Shown here in pieces: positions 19,610 to 27,653 of a stretch of 64,000 nucleotides of DNA (positions within the stretch are counted from its first letter, which is position 1; every line of letters begins with the position of its first letter). The stretch is from NCBI GenBank assembly GCA_026126065.1, contig JAHCJY010000001.1, positions 1 through 64,000 of the forward strand, read 5' to 3'. The notes beneath the pieces were generated by a model that searched no databases, had not been told where the DNA came from, and was given only the letters and a program-made list of their open reading frames with translations. This stretch comes from Bauldia sp. Its GTDB lineage: Bacteria > Pseudomonadota > Alphaproteobacteria > Rhizobiales > Kaistiaceae. Both the position numbers and the translations under genes were made by a program.

Positions 19610-21067
19610 GTGGCCATACTCTCCACCGTCCCCGGGTCGATCTATCCCGCCGCAACCGGACGCGGGGTGACAGACATCGACAACGCGCTCGACGCCCTGC
19701 GGCGCGAGGAAGCCCGCCTCAGCGAAGCGCTGAACGCCGTGACGCAGCAGATCGCTGCCGCGCGCTCGGCCGAGGCAGCCGCCCTCTCGGACCTTGCCCG
19801 GTTCAAGCTCAAGGCCGGCGGCGAGGCGATCAGCGGCCGGCTCGACCAGGCAGCACGCGAGGCCGACCAGGCGATGGCGGCCCGCGCGACCGAGCAGGCG
19901 ACGCTGGCCACGACGCAGGCCGCGAAGCTTGCGCTGCTGGAGCAGCACCGCAAGAACGCCGAAACGCTCCGGAACGACCTTGAGGCCGTCGAGGACCGTA
20001 TCGAGGCGCTGAAGGACCAGCTCGCCGCCCGGCTCGCCTCGGACCCGGCCCACAAGGCGCTGGTCGAGGCCGAGGATCGCGCAGTGGCGACAGCCGCGGC
20101 GGCCAGCAAGAAGGCCGAGCAGGCCGAGGCCGACCGGGCGGCGAAGAGCAAGGCATACGAGGCCGACATCCTCTTCACCTATCTGTGGAAACGCGGCTTC
20201 GGCACGCCGCAATATGCCTATGGCGGACTGACGCGGACGCTCGACCGCTGGGTATCGAACCTCATCGGTTATCTCGAGGCACGGCCGGCCTACGCGATGC
20301 TCACTGAAATCCCGGTGCGGCTCAGGGCCCATGCCGAGCGGGTTGCCGAGGAAGCGACGGCGGCGGCGATCGCGGTCGATGAATCCGAGGACAAGGCGCT
20401 CGCGGCGATCGCTGGCGAGGACCTCGCCGGACGCGCCCGCGCGCTGGCGGAGGGCGTCACCGCGCAGCAGGACGCCATGGCGCCGCTCGAAACGGAAACG
20501 GCCGCGCTCGACGCACGCGCCGCGGCCTTTGCCGCCGGCGAGGACGACGCCTTCAAGCGGGCCACGGAGGCGCTCGCACGCTCCATCGCGGGCGACGAGA
20601 TCCGCGCGCTGAAGCTCGAGGCGGAGCGGACGCCCTCGCCGGAGGACGAGCGCTTCGTCGAGCGGATCGAGCGCGCCCGTGCCGAGATCGCCCGGCTCGA
20701 ACCCGACGCGGCAAAGGCGCGGGCCGATCTGTCCGTCGTGGCAACGCGGCGCCAGGAACTCCTGCGCGTCTCGCAGGACATCAGGAGCCGTGGCTGGGAC
20801 AATCGCGGCCACAATTTCGACCTCGGCGATTTCCTCACCGGATACCTCGCCGGCCGCATTTCCTATGGCGGACTTTGGGGCCGTATCGAGAGCACGCATC
20901 GCGGCTCGAACACGGGCTGGAGCGGCGGCTGGGGCGGCGGCGGCGGGTTTGGCGGCAGCTTCAGCGGCGGCTCGCGCGGTGGCGGCCGCATCGGTGGCGG
21001 CGGCTTCCGCACCGGCGGGCGGATTGGCGGCGGTGGCGGCTTCAGGACGGGCGGCCGCATCAGATGA
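19610..21067 (+). CDS. Coiled-coil protein with a Gly/Arg-rich tail
   Basis: A 485-residue protein from the GTG at 19610, which has GGAG six bases upstream and lies one base after the previous stop. Residues up to about 390 are dominated by Ala/Glu/Arg coiled coil, interrupted by a conserved-looking segment around YLWKRGFGTPQYAYGG. The last 70 residues change to Gly-rich sequence with aromatics and RIGGGGF-RTGG repeats. Such tails are common in proteins that bind nucleic acid or form assemblies, but no domain is recognised. Its stop overlaps the next start (ATGA), coupling it to the GNAT gene, so the module and the GNAT/RimK pair may be co-expressed. Confidence 0.6.
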   Translation: MAILSTVPGSIYPAATGRGVTDIDNALDALRREEARLSEALNAVTQQIAAARSAEAAALSDLARFKLKAGGEAISGRLDQAAREADQAMAARATEQATLATTQAAKLALLEQHRKNAETLRNDLEAVEDRIEALKDQLAARLASDPAHKALVEAEDRAVATAAAASKKAEQAEADRAAKSKAYEADILFTYLWKRGFGTPQYAYGGLTRTLDRWVSNLIGYLEARPAYAMLTEIPVRLRAHAERVAEEATAAAIAVDESEDKALAAIAGEDLAGRARALAEGVTAQQDAMAPLETETAALDARAAAFAAGEDDAFKRATEALARSIAGDEIRALKLEAERTPSPEDERFVERIERARAEIARLEPDAAKARADLSVVATRRQELLRVSQDIRSRGWDNRGHNFDLGDFLTGYLAGRISYGGLWGRIESTHRGSNTGWSGGWGGGGGFGGSFSGGSRGGGRIGGGGFRTGGRIGGGGGFRTGGRIR

Positions 21068-21591
21068 CCGGAGGTGCCGCAGAGCCGGCGTCCCCGGCAC
21101 GCGAGGCGCCCTACATCATCCGCGAGGCCCGGCTCGAAGACGTGCCGGCGCTCGTGGCCATCGAGACCGCGGCGTTTGACCCGGCCGCCTATGGCGAGGG
21201 GTTCACGATGAACGCCCGCTCGTTCCGGCGCCATGTGAAGCGCGACAGCATCCTCCTCGTCGCCGAGCAGAACGGCGGTGACCACGCGATCGCGGGCTAC
21301 GCCCTCGGCTGGGTGAAGAAGACCTCGCCCTATGTGCGCTTCACATCGCTCGCGGTGCTGGCGGAGCATGGCGGCCGGGGCGCTGCCTGGCGACTGTTCG
21401 AGGGCATCGAGAAGGAGGCGCAGCGGCGCGGACTTCGCGGCGTGCGGCTCGAAATCCGCGAAGACAATGTGCGGCTTCTGGCGCGCTACAAGCGCCAGGG
21501 GTACGAGGTCTTCAAGATGGTTCCGCACTATTACTCGGATGGCGCCGGCGCCATCCGGATGATCAAGGACTTTTCACCGGGTAATTCTTGA
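21064..21591 (+). CDS. GNAT family N-acetyltransferase (RimI-like)
   Basis: A 175-residue GNAT enzyme. The acetyl-CoA-binding strand and loop appear as RFTSLAVLAEHGGRGAAWRL, followed by the helix and LEIREDNVRLLARYKRQGY, the typical RimI-like ending. The ATG at 21064 overlaps the preceding stop by four bases. The next gene, 99 bases downstream, is a RimK-type ATP-grasp ligase. GNAT plus ATP-grasp pairs are known from comparative work on amidoligase systems, where the acetyltransferase is thought to modify the same peptide or small molecule. The acceptor here cannot be read from sequence; N-terminal acetylation of a protein is the simpler alternative. Confidence 0.8.
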   Translation: MTGGAAEPASPAREAPYIIREARLEDVPALVAIETAAFDPAAYGEGFTMNARSFRRHVKRDSILLVAEQNGGDHAIAGYALGWVKKTSPYVRFTSLAVLAEHGGRGAAWRLFEGIEKEAQRRGLRGVRLEIREDNVRLLARYKRQGYEVFKMVPHYYSDGAGAIRMIKDFSPGNS

Positions 21592-21690
21592 CGAAATCCT
21601 CGCGAGCCAATTGTCAGCCTCCGGATTCGGGTGTATCCGCGCGTTGCGGCAGGCTCCTCCCGCCGCCAAGGAGAGGGTTCGCCCCCACCA

Positions 21691-23151
21691 ATGTCGAGCT
21701 GGCTGATCCTGGTCGATTCGCTCCGGGACTTCGATAACGCCGCGACCCCTCACAAGCTGATCACGACCCGGGACTATCTCGCCCGGCCCCAGCTGTTCCA
21801 GGGCAGCCGCCCCCAGATCATCAATCTGGCGCGCTCGTTCGCGTACCAGAGCCGCGGCTACTACTGCTCGCTGCTCGCCGAGGCGCGCGGCCACCGCATC
21901 ATCCCGTCGGTCGAGACGATGGTCGATCTCGGCAGCCGCGCGCTGTACGCGCAGGCGGTGCCCGAACTCGAGGACGCGCTGCAGAAGTGCGTCGCCGCCG
22001 GCGCCAGTGTCGTGCCGGAGCGGATGCTGGTGATGTTCGGCAGCGCGCCGGACCGCAAGTTCGACCGCTTCGCCAAGCTCCTGTTCGACTGGTTCCGCAG
22101 CCCCGTTCTGGAAGTGCTGATCGAGAAGGGCGACAGGCCCGACCGGCCCCAGATCCGGAGGCTATCGGCGCTTCCGATCATCAAGCTCGAAGACCCCGAG
22201 CTGAAGACCTTCTACGAGGCGCTGAACCAGCACACGAAGCGTCAGTGGCGGTCGAACAAGGCGCGGGCGACCGCGCGCTACTCGTTCGCAACGCTGCACG
22301 ACCCGGCGGAGAAGATGCCGCCGTCGAGCCTCAAGACGCTGAAACACTGGGCGAAGATCGCCGAGAAGCTCGCCGTCGAAGTCGAGCCGATCACCCGCCG
22401 CGACCTCGGCCGGCTGGCGGAGTTCGACGCGCTGTGGATCCGCGAGACGACCTCGATCGACAACCACACCTACCGCTTCGCCCGCCGGGCGATGCAGGAG
22501 GGCATGCCGGTCATCGACGACCCGATCTCGATGATCCGCTGCACCAACAAGATCTATTTGCACGAGCTGATGAGCGCCAACGGCATCGCCGTGCCGCCGA
22601 CCGTCACCGTCGGCGGTCCCGGCGACCTTGCGCGCGCCGGCGACGAGCTCGGCTTCCCGATGGTGCTGAAGGTGCCCGATTCCTCCTTCAGCCGCGGCGT
22701 GAAGAAGGTCGATTCGCCGGAGGAGCTGTCATCGCTCGCCAAGCTGTGGCTCGCCGACACCGACCTCCTCCTCGCCCAGGCCTTTGCCCCGACGAGCTTT
22801 GACTGGCGCGTCGGCGTGCTGGGCGGCAAGCCGCTGTTCGTCGTGCAGTACCTGATGGCGAAGGGCCACTGGCAGATCGTCAAGCACGAGCCGAGCGGCA
22901 AGACGATCGAGGGCGGCTTCAAGTCGATGTCGATCGGCGAGGCGCCGCCCGCGGTCATCGACATCGGCCTTCGGGCCGCGCAGCTGATCGGCAACGGCCT
23001 ATACGGCGTCGACATCAAGGAAACGCCGACGGGCCTGTACGTCGTCGAGATCAACGACAACCCCAACATCGAGCACGGCGTCGAGGACGCCTCCGAGAAG
23101 GACCAGGTCTGGATCGAGCTCACGAAGTGGTTCGTCGACCGGCTGGAATAG
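21691..23151 (+). CDS. RimK-type ATP-grasp ligase with RLAN N-terminal domain
   Basis: A 486-residue protein. Residues 1 to about 160 fit the RimK-like ATP-grasp N-terminal domain (RLAN, PF14401), and the second half is an ATP-grasp ligase with KVPDSSFSRGV as the nucleotide-binding loop and E453, N455 and N457 (VEINDNPNIEHG) as likely metal-binding residues. The family joins an amino acid, often glutamate, to a peptide or small molecule through an acyl phosphate. The start at 21691 (MSSWLILVDS) begins the domain; an upstream in-frame start at 21631 adds unrelated residues. The pairing with the preceding GNAT gene is the main clue to function. No precursor peptide gene was seen next to it. Confidence 0.82.
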   Translation: MSSWLILVDSLRDFDNAATPHKLITTRDYLARPQLFQGSRPQIINLARSFAYQSRGYYCSLLAEARGHRIIPSVETMVDLGSRALYAQAVPELEDALQKCVAAGASVVPERMLVMFGSAPDRKFDRFAKLLFDWFRSPVLEVLIEKGDRPDRPQIRRLSALPIIKLEDPELKTFYEALNQHTKRQWRSNKARATARYSFATLHDPAEKMPPSSLKTLKHWAKIAEKLAVEVEPITRRDLGRLAEFDALWIRETTSIDNHTYRFARRAMQEGMPVIDDPISMIRCTNKIYLHELMSANGIAVPPTVTVGGPGDLARAGDELGFPMVLKVPDSSFSRGVKKVDSPEELSSLAKLWLADTDLLLAQAFAPTSFDWRVGVLGGKPLFVVQYLMAKGHWQIVKHEPSGKTIEGGFKSMSIGEAPPAVIDIGLRAAQLIGNGLYGVDIKETPTGLYVVEINDNPNIEHGVEDASEKDQVWIELTKWFVDRLE

Positions 23152-23426
23152 CCGGCCCGTCGTCGCGCTTCACGCGGCGGCATTCGCCCTCCTTCAGCGC
23201 TCTCTCCGGCAGCGGCGACGTGCGCATTTGAAGCAAATCACCTTGCCGGAAGAGGGCGGGCGCCAACGCAACCACCGCCGCCGGTATGCGTTGGCGATTG
23301 CGGGCGGCCCGCGGGTGGGGAACACTCGCCGGGCGGTCGCGCCGGGCGAGGCCCCGTTCTACTCCTCGCGCGCGCTGCTGGACCAAGGAAGATGGCGGCC
23401 GAGGCCGGCCGCGTGAGGAGAGCAGG

Positions 23427-24557
23427 ATGGCGATGCGGCACTCGATGATCCTCGCGGCGGCGATCGCCGCAACACCCCTTGCGGCATGCGCCCAGCAGCC
23501 CGCCGGGCAGCTTGGGGTCGACCTCGTCGCCGAGGGGCTCCAGTCCCCGGTTCTCGTGGTGTCGCCACCGGGCGACCCGCGCCTGTTCATCGTCGCCCAG
23601 GCGGGTCAGGTCTGGATCATCGAGGGCGGCGCGCGCGTGGCGGAGCCGTTCCTCGACATCGGCAGCCAGGTGAGGTTCGGCGGCGAGCAGGGCCTTCTCG
23701 GCCTTGCCTTCCATCCCGACTATGCCAGCAACGGCCGCTTCTTCATCAACCACACCGATACCAACGGGGACACGAGGGTCGCCGAGTATCGCGTTTCAGC
23801 CGATCCGAACCGGGCCGATCCGGCCTCCGGCACGACCCTGATCCAGCTCGACGACCGCCGTTCCAACCACAATGGCGGCTGGCTCGCCTTCGGGCCGGAC
23901 GGCTACCTCTACATCAGCAATGGCGACGGCGGCGGCGGCGGCGACCCGGACGGCAACGGGCAGAACCCCAACACGCTGTTCGGCGCATTGCTGCGCATCG
24001 ACGTGGACAGCGGTTCGCCCTACGCGATCCCGCCCTCGAACCCGTTCGTCAATGGCGGCGGCGCACCGGAGGTCTTTGCCATCGGCCTTCGCAACGCCTG
24101 GCGCCTCGATTTCGACGGCGACCTCATCTACATCGCCGATGTCGGCCAGAACGCGTGGGAGGAGATCAGCGTCATCTCCGTCACCGACGCCGGCGCGAAC
24201 CTCGGCTGGAACATCCTCGAGGGCAATCACTGCTACAATGCGACCCGCTGCGACGACCGCGGAACGGTGCGCCCGATCTACGAGTACTCGCATGACGAGG
24301 GTTGCTCGGTGACCGGCGGCTATGTGTACCGGGGCGCCGCAATGCCCTGGCTCGTCGGCCAGTACCTCTTCGCCGACTACTGCACCGGCTTCGTGCGGTC
24401 GTTCGCCTACACCGGCGGCAACCTTGCCGGCGGCGTGACCGACTGGAGCCGCGCGATCGGGAACATCGGCAATATCCTCTCCTTCGGCGAGGATGCGGCG
24501 GGCGAACTGTATATCACCACCGCCGCCGGCCGCGTGTGGAAGATCGTGCCGCGGTAG
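23427..24557 (+). CDS. PQQ-dependent sugar (sorbosone/glucose) dehydrogenase-like lipoprotein
   Basis: A 376-residue six-bladed propeller of the glucose/sorbosone dehydrogenase family. The hallmark segments GEQGLLGLAFHPDY, NHNGGWLAFGPDGYLYIS and GLRNAWRLDFDG are present. A signal peptide ends in LAAC, so Cys21 is a probable lipidation site and the enzyme sits in the envelope. GAGGAGAGCAGG precedes the ATG at 23427. Members oxidise aldose sugars with PQQ, but many have unproven substrates. The 275 bases upstream contain no supported gene. It appears monocistronic; the heat-shock gene downstream has its own candidate promoter. Confidence 0.85.
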   Translation: MAMRHSMILAAAIAATPLAACAQQPAGQLGVDLVAEGLQSPVLVVSPPGDPRLFIVAQAGQVWIIEGGARVAEPFLDIGSQVRFGGEQGLLGLAFHPDYASNGRFFINHTDTNGDTRVAEYRVSADPNRADPASGTTLIQLDDRRSNHNGGWLAFGPDGYLYISNGDGGGGGDPDGNGQNPNTLFGALLRIDVDSGSPYAIPPSNPFVNGGGAPEVFAIGLRNAWRLDFDGDLIYIADVGQNAWEEISVISVTDAGANLGWNILEGNHCYNATRCDDRGTVRPIYEYSHDEGCSVTGGYVYRGAAMPWLVGQYLFADYCTGFVRSFAYTGGNLAGGVTDWSRAIGNIGNILSFGEDAAGELYITTAAGRVWKIVPR

Positions 24558-24664
24558 CGTCACCCGGATTCGCGGTCAACGGGGCTCCGCCGCGAGGCGG
24601 CGCCCCTCGTTGCGATTGCCACGAAACCGGCGGAGGCGGCCGGTCTTGCGCAGGTCCGGGCGAC

Positions 24665-24693
24665 CTTGCACCACCCCGCCGGGTTTCCCATAT
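24665..24693 (+). promoter_or_regulatory. Possible heat-shock (RpoH) promoter of the Hsp20 gene
   Basis: CTTG at 24665-24668 and CCCATAT at 24687-24693 are separated by 18 bases, close to the alphaproteobacterial sigma-32 pattern. Its position about 80 bases before an Hsp20 start supports the reading. The third position of the -10 element deviates from the alphaproteobacterial form. Confidence 0.5.
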
Positions 24694-24772
24694 CTCGACC
24701 CATCAGGGTGTCCGGATGCCGCGTGCGGGTCCGGGCCTTCGCAAGGTCGCTTCTGAAGGGCTTTGTCACAGG

Positions 24773-25201
24773 ATGAGCGCGTTCCAACACTCATTCCTGC
24801 TCGGCTTCGACGAGATCGAGCGAGCGCTGGGCCGGGCCGCCCGAAGGGGCGGGGACGGCTACCCCCCGTACAATGTCGAGCGCTTCGACAGGACTGAAGA
24901 GCGCGGCGAGGTGCTTCGGATCACGCTGGCGGTTGCCGGCTTCCGGAGCGAGGATCTGGACGTGTCGGTCGCGGATAACCAGCTTGTGATCCGCGGGCGC
25001 CAGCCGGACGAGCCCGAGCGTGCGTACCTCTATCGAGGCATTGCCGCCCGGCGCTTCCAAAGGACCTTTGTCCTCGCCGACGGCATTGAGGTCCTGGGTG
25101 CAGATCTTTCGAACGGGCTCCTGTCCATCGACTTGGCCCGACCCTTGAAAGAGAGGCCCTCGCGGAGCGTCACCATCAACGGGCCGCGTACTGGCCCGTA
25201 G
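24773..25201 (+). CDS. Hsp20/alpha-crystallin small heat-shock protein
   Basis: A 142-residue small heat-shock protein. The N-terminal SFLLGFDEIERAL and the alpha-crystallin core (LAVAGFRSEDLDVSVADNQL, RFQRTFVLADGIEV, NGLLSIDLARP) are characteristic. It forms oligomers that hold unfolding proteins in a refoldable state in the cytoplasm. The ATG at 24773 fits the usual family start; an in-frame ATG at 24716 would add 19 residues of low similarity. A candidate RpoH promoter lies upstream, and a DUF1150 gene follows after 17 bases, the arrangement seen in many Hyphomicrobiales. Confidence 0.92.
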   Translation: MSAFQHSFLLGFDEIERALGRAARRGGDGYPPYNVERFDRTEERGEVLRITLAVAGFRSEDLDVSVADNQLVIRGRQPDEPERAYLYRGIAARRFQRTFVLADGIEVLGADLSNGLLSIDLARPLKERPSRSVTINGPRTGP

Positions 25202-25218
25202 TACCAGGAGGTACCACT

Positions 25219-25467
25219 ATGGAACGTCACACTGTCATGCCGACCGAAGCCTTCGCGGGCCTTGGTGGCGGCAAGATCGCCTACGTCAAGGCGATGTCCT
25301 CCGAGGATTTCCGGGCGGCCTTCCCGAATGTGGGGCCGCTGGCTCCCGGGCTTGCCCTCTGGGCGCTCCTCAACGCCGACGGCAGCCCGATCATGGTGGC
25401 CGACAGCCGCGAGGCCGCGATCCAGAACGCGTGGGAGAACGATCTCTCCACGGTCAGCCTGCACTAA
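25219..25467 (+). CDS. DUF1150 family protein
   Basis: An 82-residue protein with MKAMSSEDFRAAF-like (here VKAMSSEDFRAAFPNV) and GLALWALLNADGSPIMVADS segments that match the short DUF1150 family of alphaproteobacteria. No function is established. AGGAGG lies eight bases before the ATG. Its place directly behind an Hsp20 gene, with a UUCG-loop hairpin after the stop, indicates a two-gene heat-shock operon. It has no signal peptide, membrane helix or catalytic motif that I can see. Confidence 0.85.
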   Translation: MERHTVMPTEAFAGLGGGKIAYVKAMSSEDFRAAFPNVGPLAPGLALWALLNADGSPIMVADSREAAIQNAWENDLSTVSLH

Positions 25468-25480
25468 CCCGGTCACCCAC

Positions 25481-25502
25481 AGCGCCGCCTTCGGGCGGCG
25501 CT
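25481..25502. terminator. Hairpin with UUCG loop after the Hsp20-DUF1150 genes
   Basis: AGCGCCGCC (25481-25489) and GGCGGCGCT (25494-25502) enclose a TTCG loop. The uridine tract is poor on both strands, but the hairpin sits exactly between convergent genes and probably ends transcription from both sides. Confidence 0.65.
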
Positions 25503-25509
25503 GTCACGT

Positions 25510-27195
25510 TCAGCCCCCAAGACCGCGCCTGAGCGCCGCGCCAAGATCGAACAGCCTGCGGCGCAGTTCCTCGGCAAACGTCGCCGGCTCGGGCCGGACC
25601 CCCGTCCCGCGGAGTTCGGTCCCGCGGAGTTCGGCGTCGGCCGCGACGCCCGGTGCATAGGGAACGGGCACCAGCGCCGCCACGCCAGCCTCGAGCGTCG
25701 CAAGACGCGCATCGAGCGCGGTCAGCGCGGCCGAGATATCCGTCCCGTCCGTCATCTGCCGAAGCGCCGCGATGTCCGCGCCAAGCTCTGCCACCGCCTG
25801 AAGCAGCGGCGCCGTCGTGGCCTCGGCGGCCGGCGCAATGGCCGTCACCGCGGCCTCGATGGCATCGAGCCGGGCAGTGATCTCAGGCGCTGCGGTGACG
25901 GCAATGACACCGATCCGGTCGATTTCGGCCGCCAGAACGGCCAGCTCCTCGCGCAGGCTCGCTGTCACCGCCACAAGATCGGGCGGTGCGATGCCCGGCG
26001 ATTCGGCAGCGGCGAGCGCCGCTTGCTGCGTGGCGACGGCATCTATTCTCCCGGCAACCGCCTCGACGGCCGCCGGAAGACCATCGAGCGCCCCGACCTG
26101 GCCGACGAGGGCCGTGACGTCGTCGCGGAGCGCGGCGAGCGTGGTCTCGGGGGCGGCGGCCTCCTGCCGAAGCGCCGATACAGCCACCGTGAGGGACGCG
26201 AGGCGGTTCTCGATGGCGACCAGGCGCGCGGCGCCGGCGGGATCGGGAACCGGCGCGGGAACGATGGCGGCGACCGCCTGCGCCACGGCATCGAGTTCGG
26301 TTCCGAGCGCTGCGATGGCCGCGACGAGTGCGAGATCGGGCGGCGCGGCGCGAAGCGCTGCGACGGCGCCATCCAGCCCGGCGAGCCGCTGGCCGATCTC
26401 GACCAGCGCGGCGACCGTCTCCCGGTCCGGGACCGGAACGGCCGGAACGGGAGTGCCGGCGCGGGCAGCCTGCGCCGCGACGAGCTCGGCGACGCGGTCC
26501 GACAGTGCGGCGATCTCGGCGCGAAGCGGTTCGAGCGCCGCGTCGGCAAGCACGGCCGGCGCCACGGGTGTGGCTGCAAGCGCCTCGATCCGGGCCGCCA
26601 GCCTCGCGATCTCGTCCCGCAGCGGTTCGACCAGCGCGGCTCCGGACGGCGGTGCTGCAGCGGCGCCCTGGCCGTCGATCCGGCCCGCGAGTGCCGCGAT
26701 GGCATCGAGGACCGGCTGGAGATCGGCCACCGCCGGGTCCGGGGCGGGGGCGGCCACGAGCGCATCGAGGCGTCGGGCGAGCCCATCGAGTTCGGCCAGG
26801 ATGTCCGGCAGGCCCGGCGTCGGGGCCGCGGCGAGCGCCGCGTCGATCTGCGCCGCGAGGGCCACAACCGCGTCGGTCAGGGCCGGATCGGCCGCCTGAG
26901 GGGCTGCCAGCGCTGCGCGGATCGCCGCAAGTTCCGTGTCGATCGCGCCGAGGCGCTCGTTGATGGCGGCGACGGCGGCCGCGAGGCCGCCGGTATCCGC
27001 CGCCTCGCAGGTCCAGCGGCCATCGACGATGCGGCAGTAGGAGACGGCGCCGGTCTGGGTGTCCAGCCGGAGGAAGCCGTCGCCGTCCGGCGCCAGCTCG
27101 AAGCGGCCGGCCGCCTCCTGCGCCGCGACGCCGCCGGCAAGGCAGGCTGCGGCGACCAGGATGGCCACGGCACCGCCGAACTGGCGCCCCATCAT
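25510..27195 (-). CDS. Exported Ala-rich coiled-coil protein with a small N-terminal Cys module
   Basis: A 561-residue protein with a signal peptide (MMGRQFGGAVAILVAAACL, cleavage near VAAQ). Residues about 29-65 form a compact module (LAPDGDGFLRLDTQTGAVSY, then CRIVDGRWTCEAA) with two cysteines; similar modules head several alphaproteobacterial envelope proteins, by my recollection. The rest is a long run of Ala/Leu-rich heptads broken by proline-rich hinges (PAPDPAV, PVPAVPVPDRE). A short tandem repeat (ELRGTELRGTG) lies near the C-terminus. GAAGGA precedes the two adjacent ATG codons. No homologous function is recognised; a periplasmic structural or envelope-spanning role is inference. Confidence 0.6.
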   Translation of the reverse strand: MMGRQFGGAVAILVAAACLAGGVAAQEAAGRFELAPDGDGFLRLDTQTGAVSYCRIVDGRWTCEAADTGGLAAAVAAINERLGAIDTELAAIRAALAAPQAADPALTDAVVALAAQIDAALAAAPTPGLPDILAELDGLARRLDALVAAPAPDPAVADLQPVLDAIAALAGRIDGQGAAAAPPSGAALVEPLRDEIARLAARIEALAATPVAPAVLADAALEPLRAEIAALSDRVAELVAAQAARAGTPVPAVPVPDRETVAALVEIGQRLAGLDGAVAALRAAPPDLALVAAIAALGTELDAVAQAVAAIVPAPVPDPAGAARLVAIENRLASLTVAVSALRQEAAAPETTLAALRDDVTALVGQVGALDGLPAAVEAVAGRIDAVATQQAALAAAESPGIAPPDLVAVTASLREELAVLAAEIDRIGVIAVTAAPEITARLDAIEAAVTAIAPAAEATTAPLLQAVAELGADIAALRQMTDGTDISAALTALDARLATLEAGVAALVPVPYAPGVAADAELRGTELRGTGVRPEPATFAEELRRRLFDLGAALRRGLGG

Positions 27196-27311
27196 GCTTC
27201 CTTCACAAACTCGCCGCGCGCGGACACTAGCCGCCCTCGGGGCGCCGCGGCAACGCTGTCCTTGCCCGTGCCGGCGGCGCGCCGGTAGGGTGTGCCTATT
27301 CCGGAGGCATG

Positions 27312-27653
27312 ATGACGACGGTCTACAAGATCTGTTCGCGGTCGGAGTGGTCGGCCGCCGAACGGACGGGGTTCTTCGACGGCTCCGACGTCGACCGGCG
27401 GGACGGTTTCATCCACCTGTCCGACGCCGGGCAGGTCCGCGAGACCGCCCGGAAGCATTTTTCCGGGCAGGACGACCTCGTATTGGTCGCCTTCGATGCC
27501 GACGCGTTCGGTGATGCGCTCCGCTGGGAAGCCTCACGGGGCGGCGCGCTGTTCCCGCATGTCTACGGGCGCCTGCCGGCCGGCGAGGCGGAGGCGGTGA
27601 TGCCGCTTCCTCGAGATGCCGCGGGCGAACTCGTCTTCCCGGGCGGGCTGTGA
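27312..27653 (+). CDS. DUF952 domain-containing protein
   Basis: A 113-residue protein matching the DUF952 family: VYKICSRSEW at the start, GFFDGSDVDRRDGFIHLSDA in the middle and a central FPHVYGRLP. The biochemical role of the family is not established. GGAGG at 27303-27307 gives a better spacing to the ATG at 27312 than to the one at 27309. Its stop overlaps the pyrD start (TGATG), so the two genes form an operon; this DUF952-pyrD pairing is common in alphaproteobacteria. Confidence 0.88.
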   Translation: MTTVYKICSRSEWSAAERTGFFDGSDVDRRDGFIHLSDAGQVRETARKHFSGQDDLVLVAFDADAFGDALRWEASRGGALFPHVYGRLPAGEAEAVMPLPRDAAGELVFPGGL

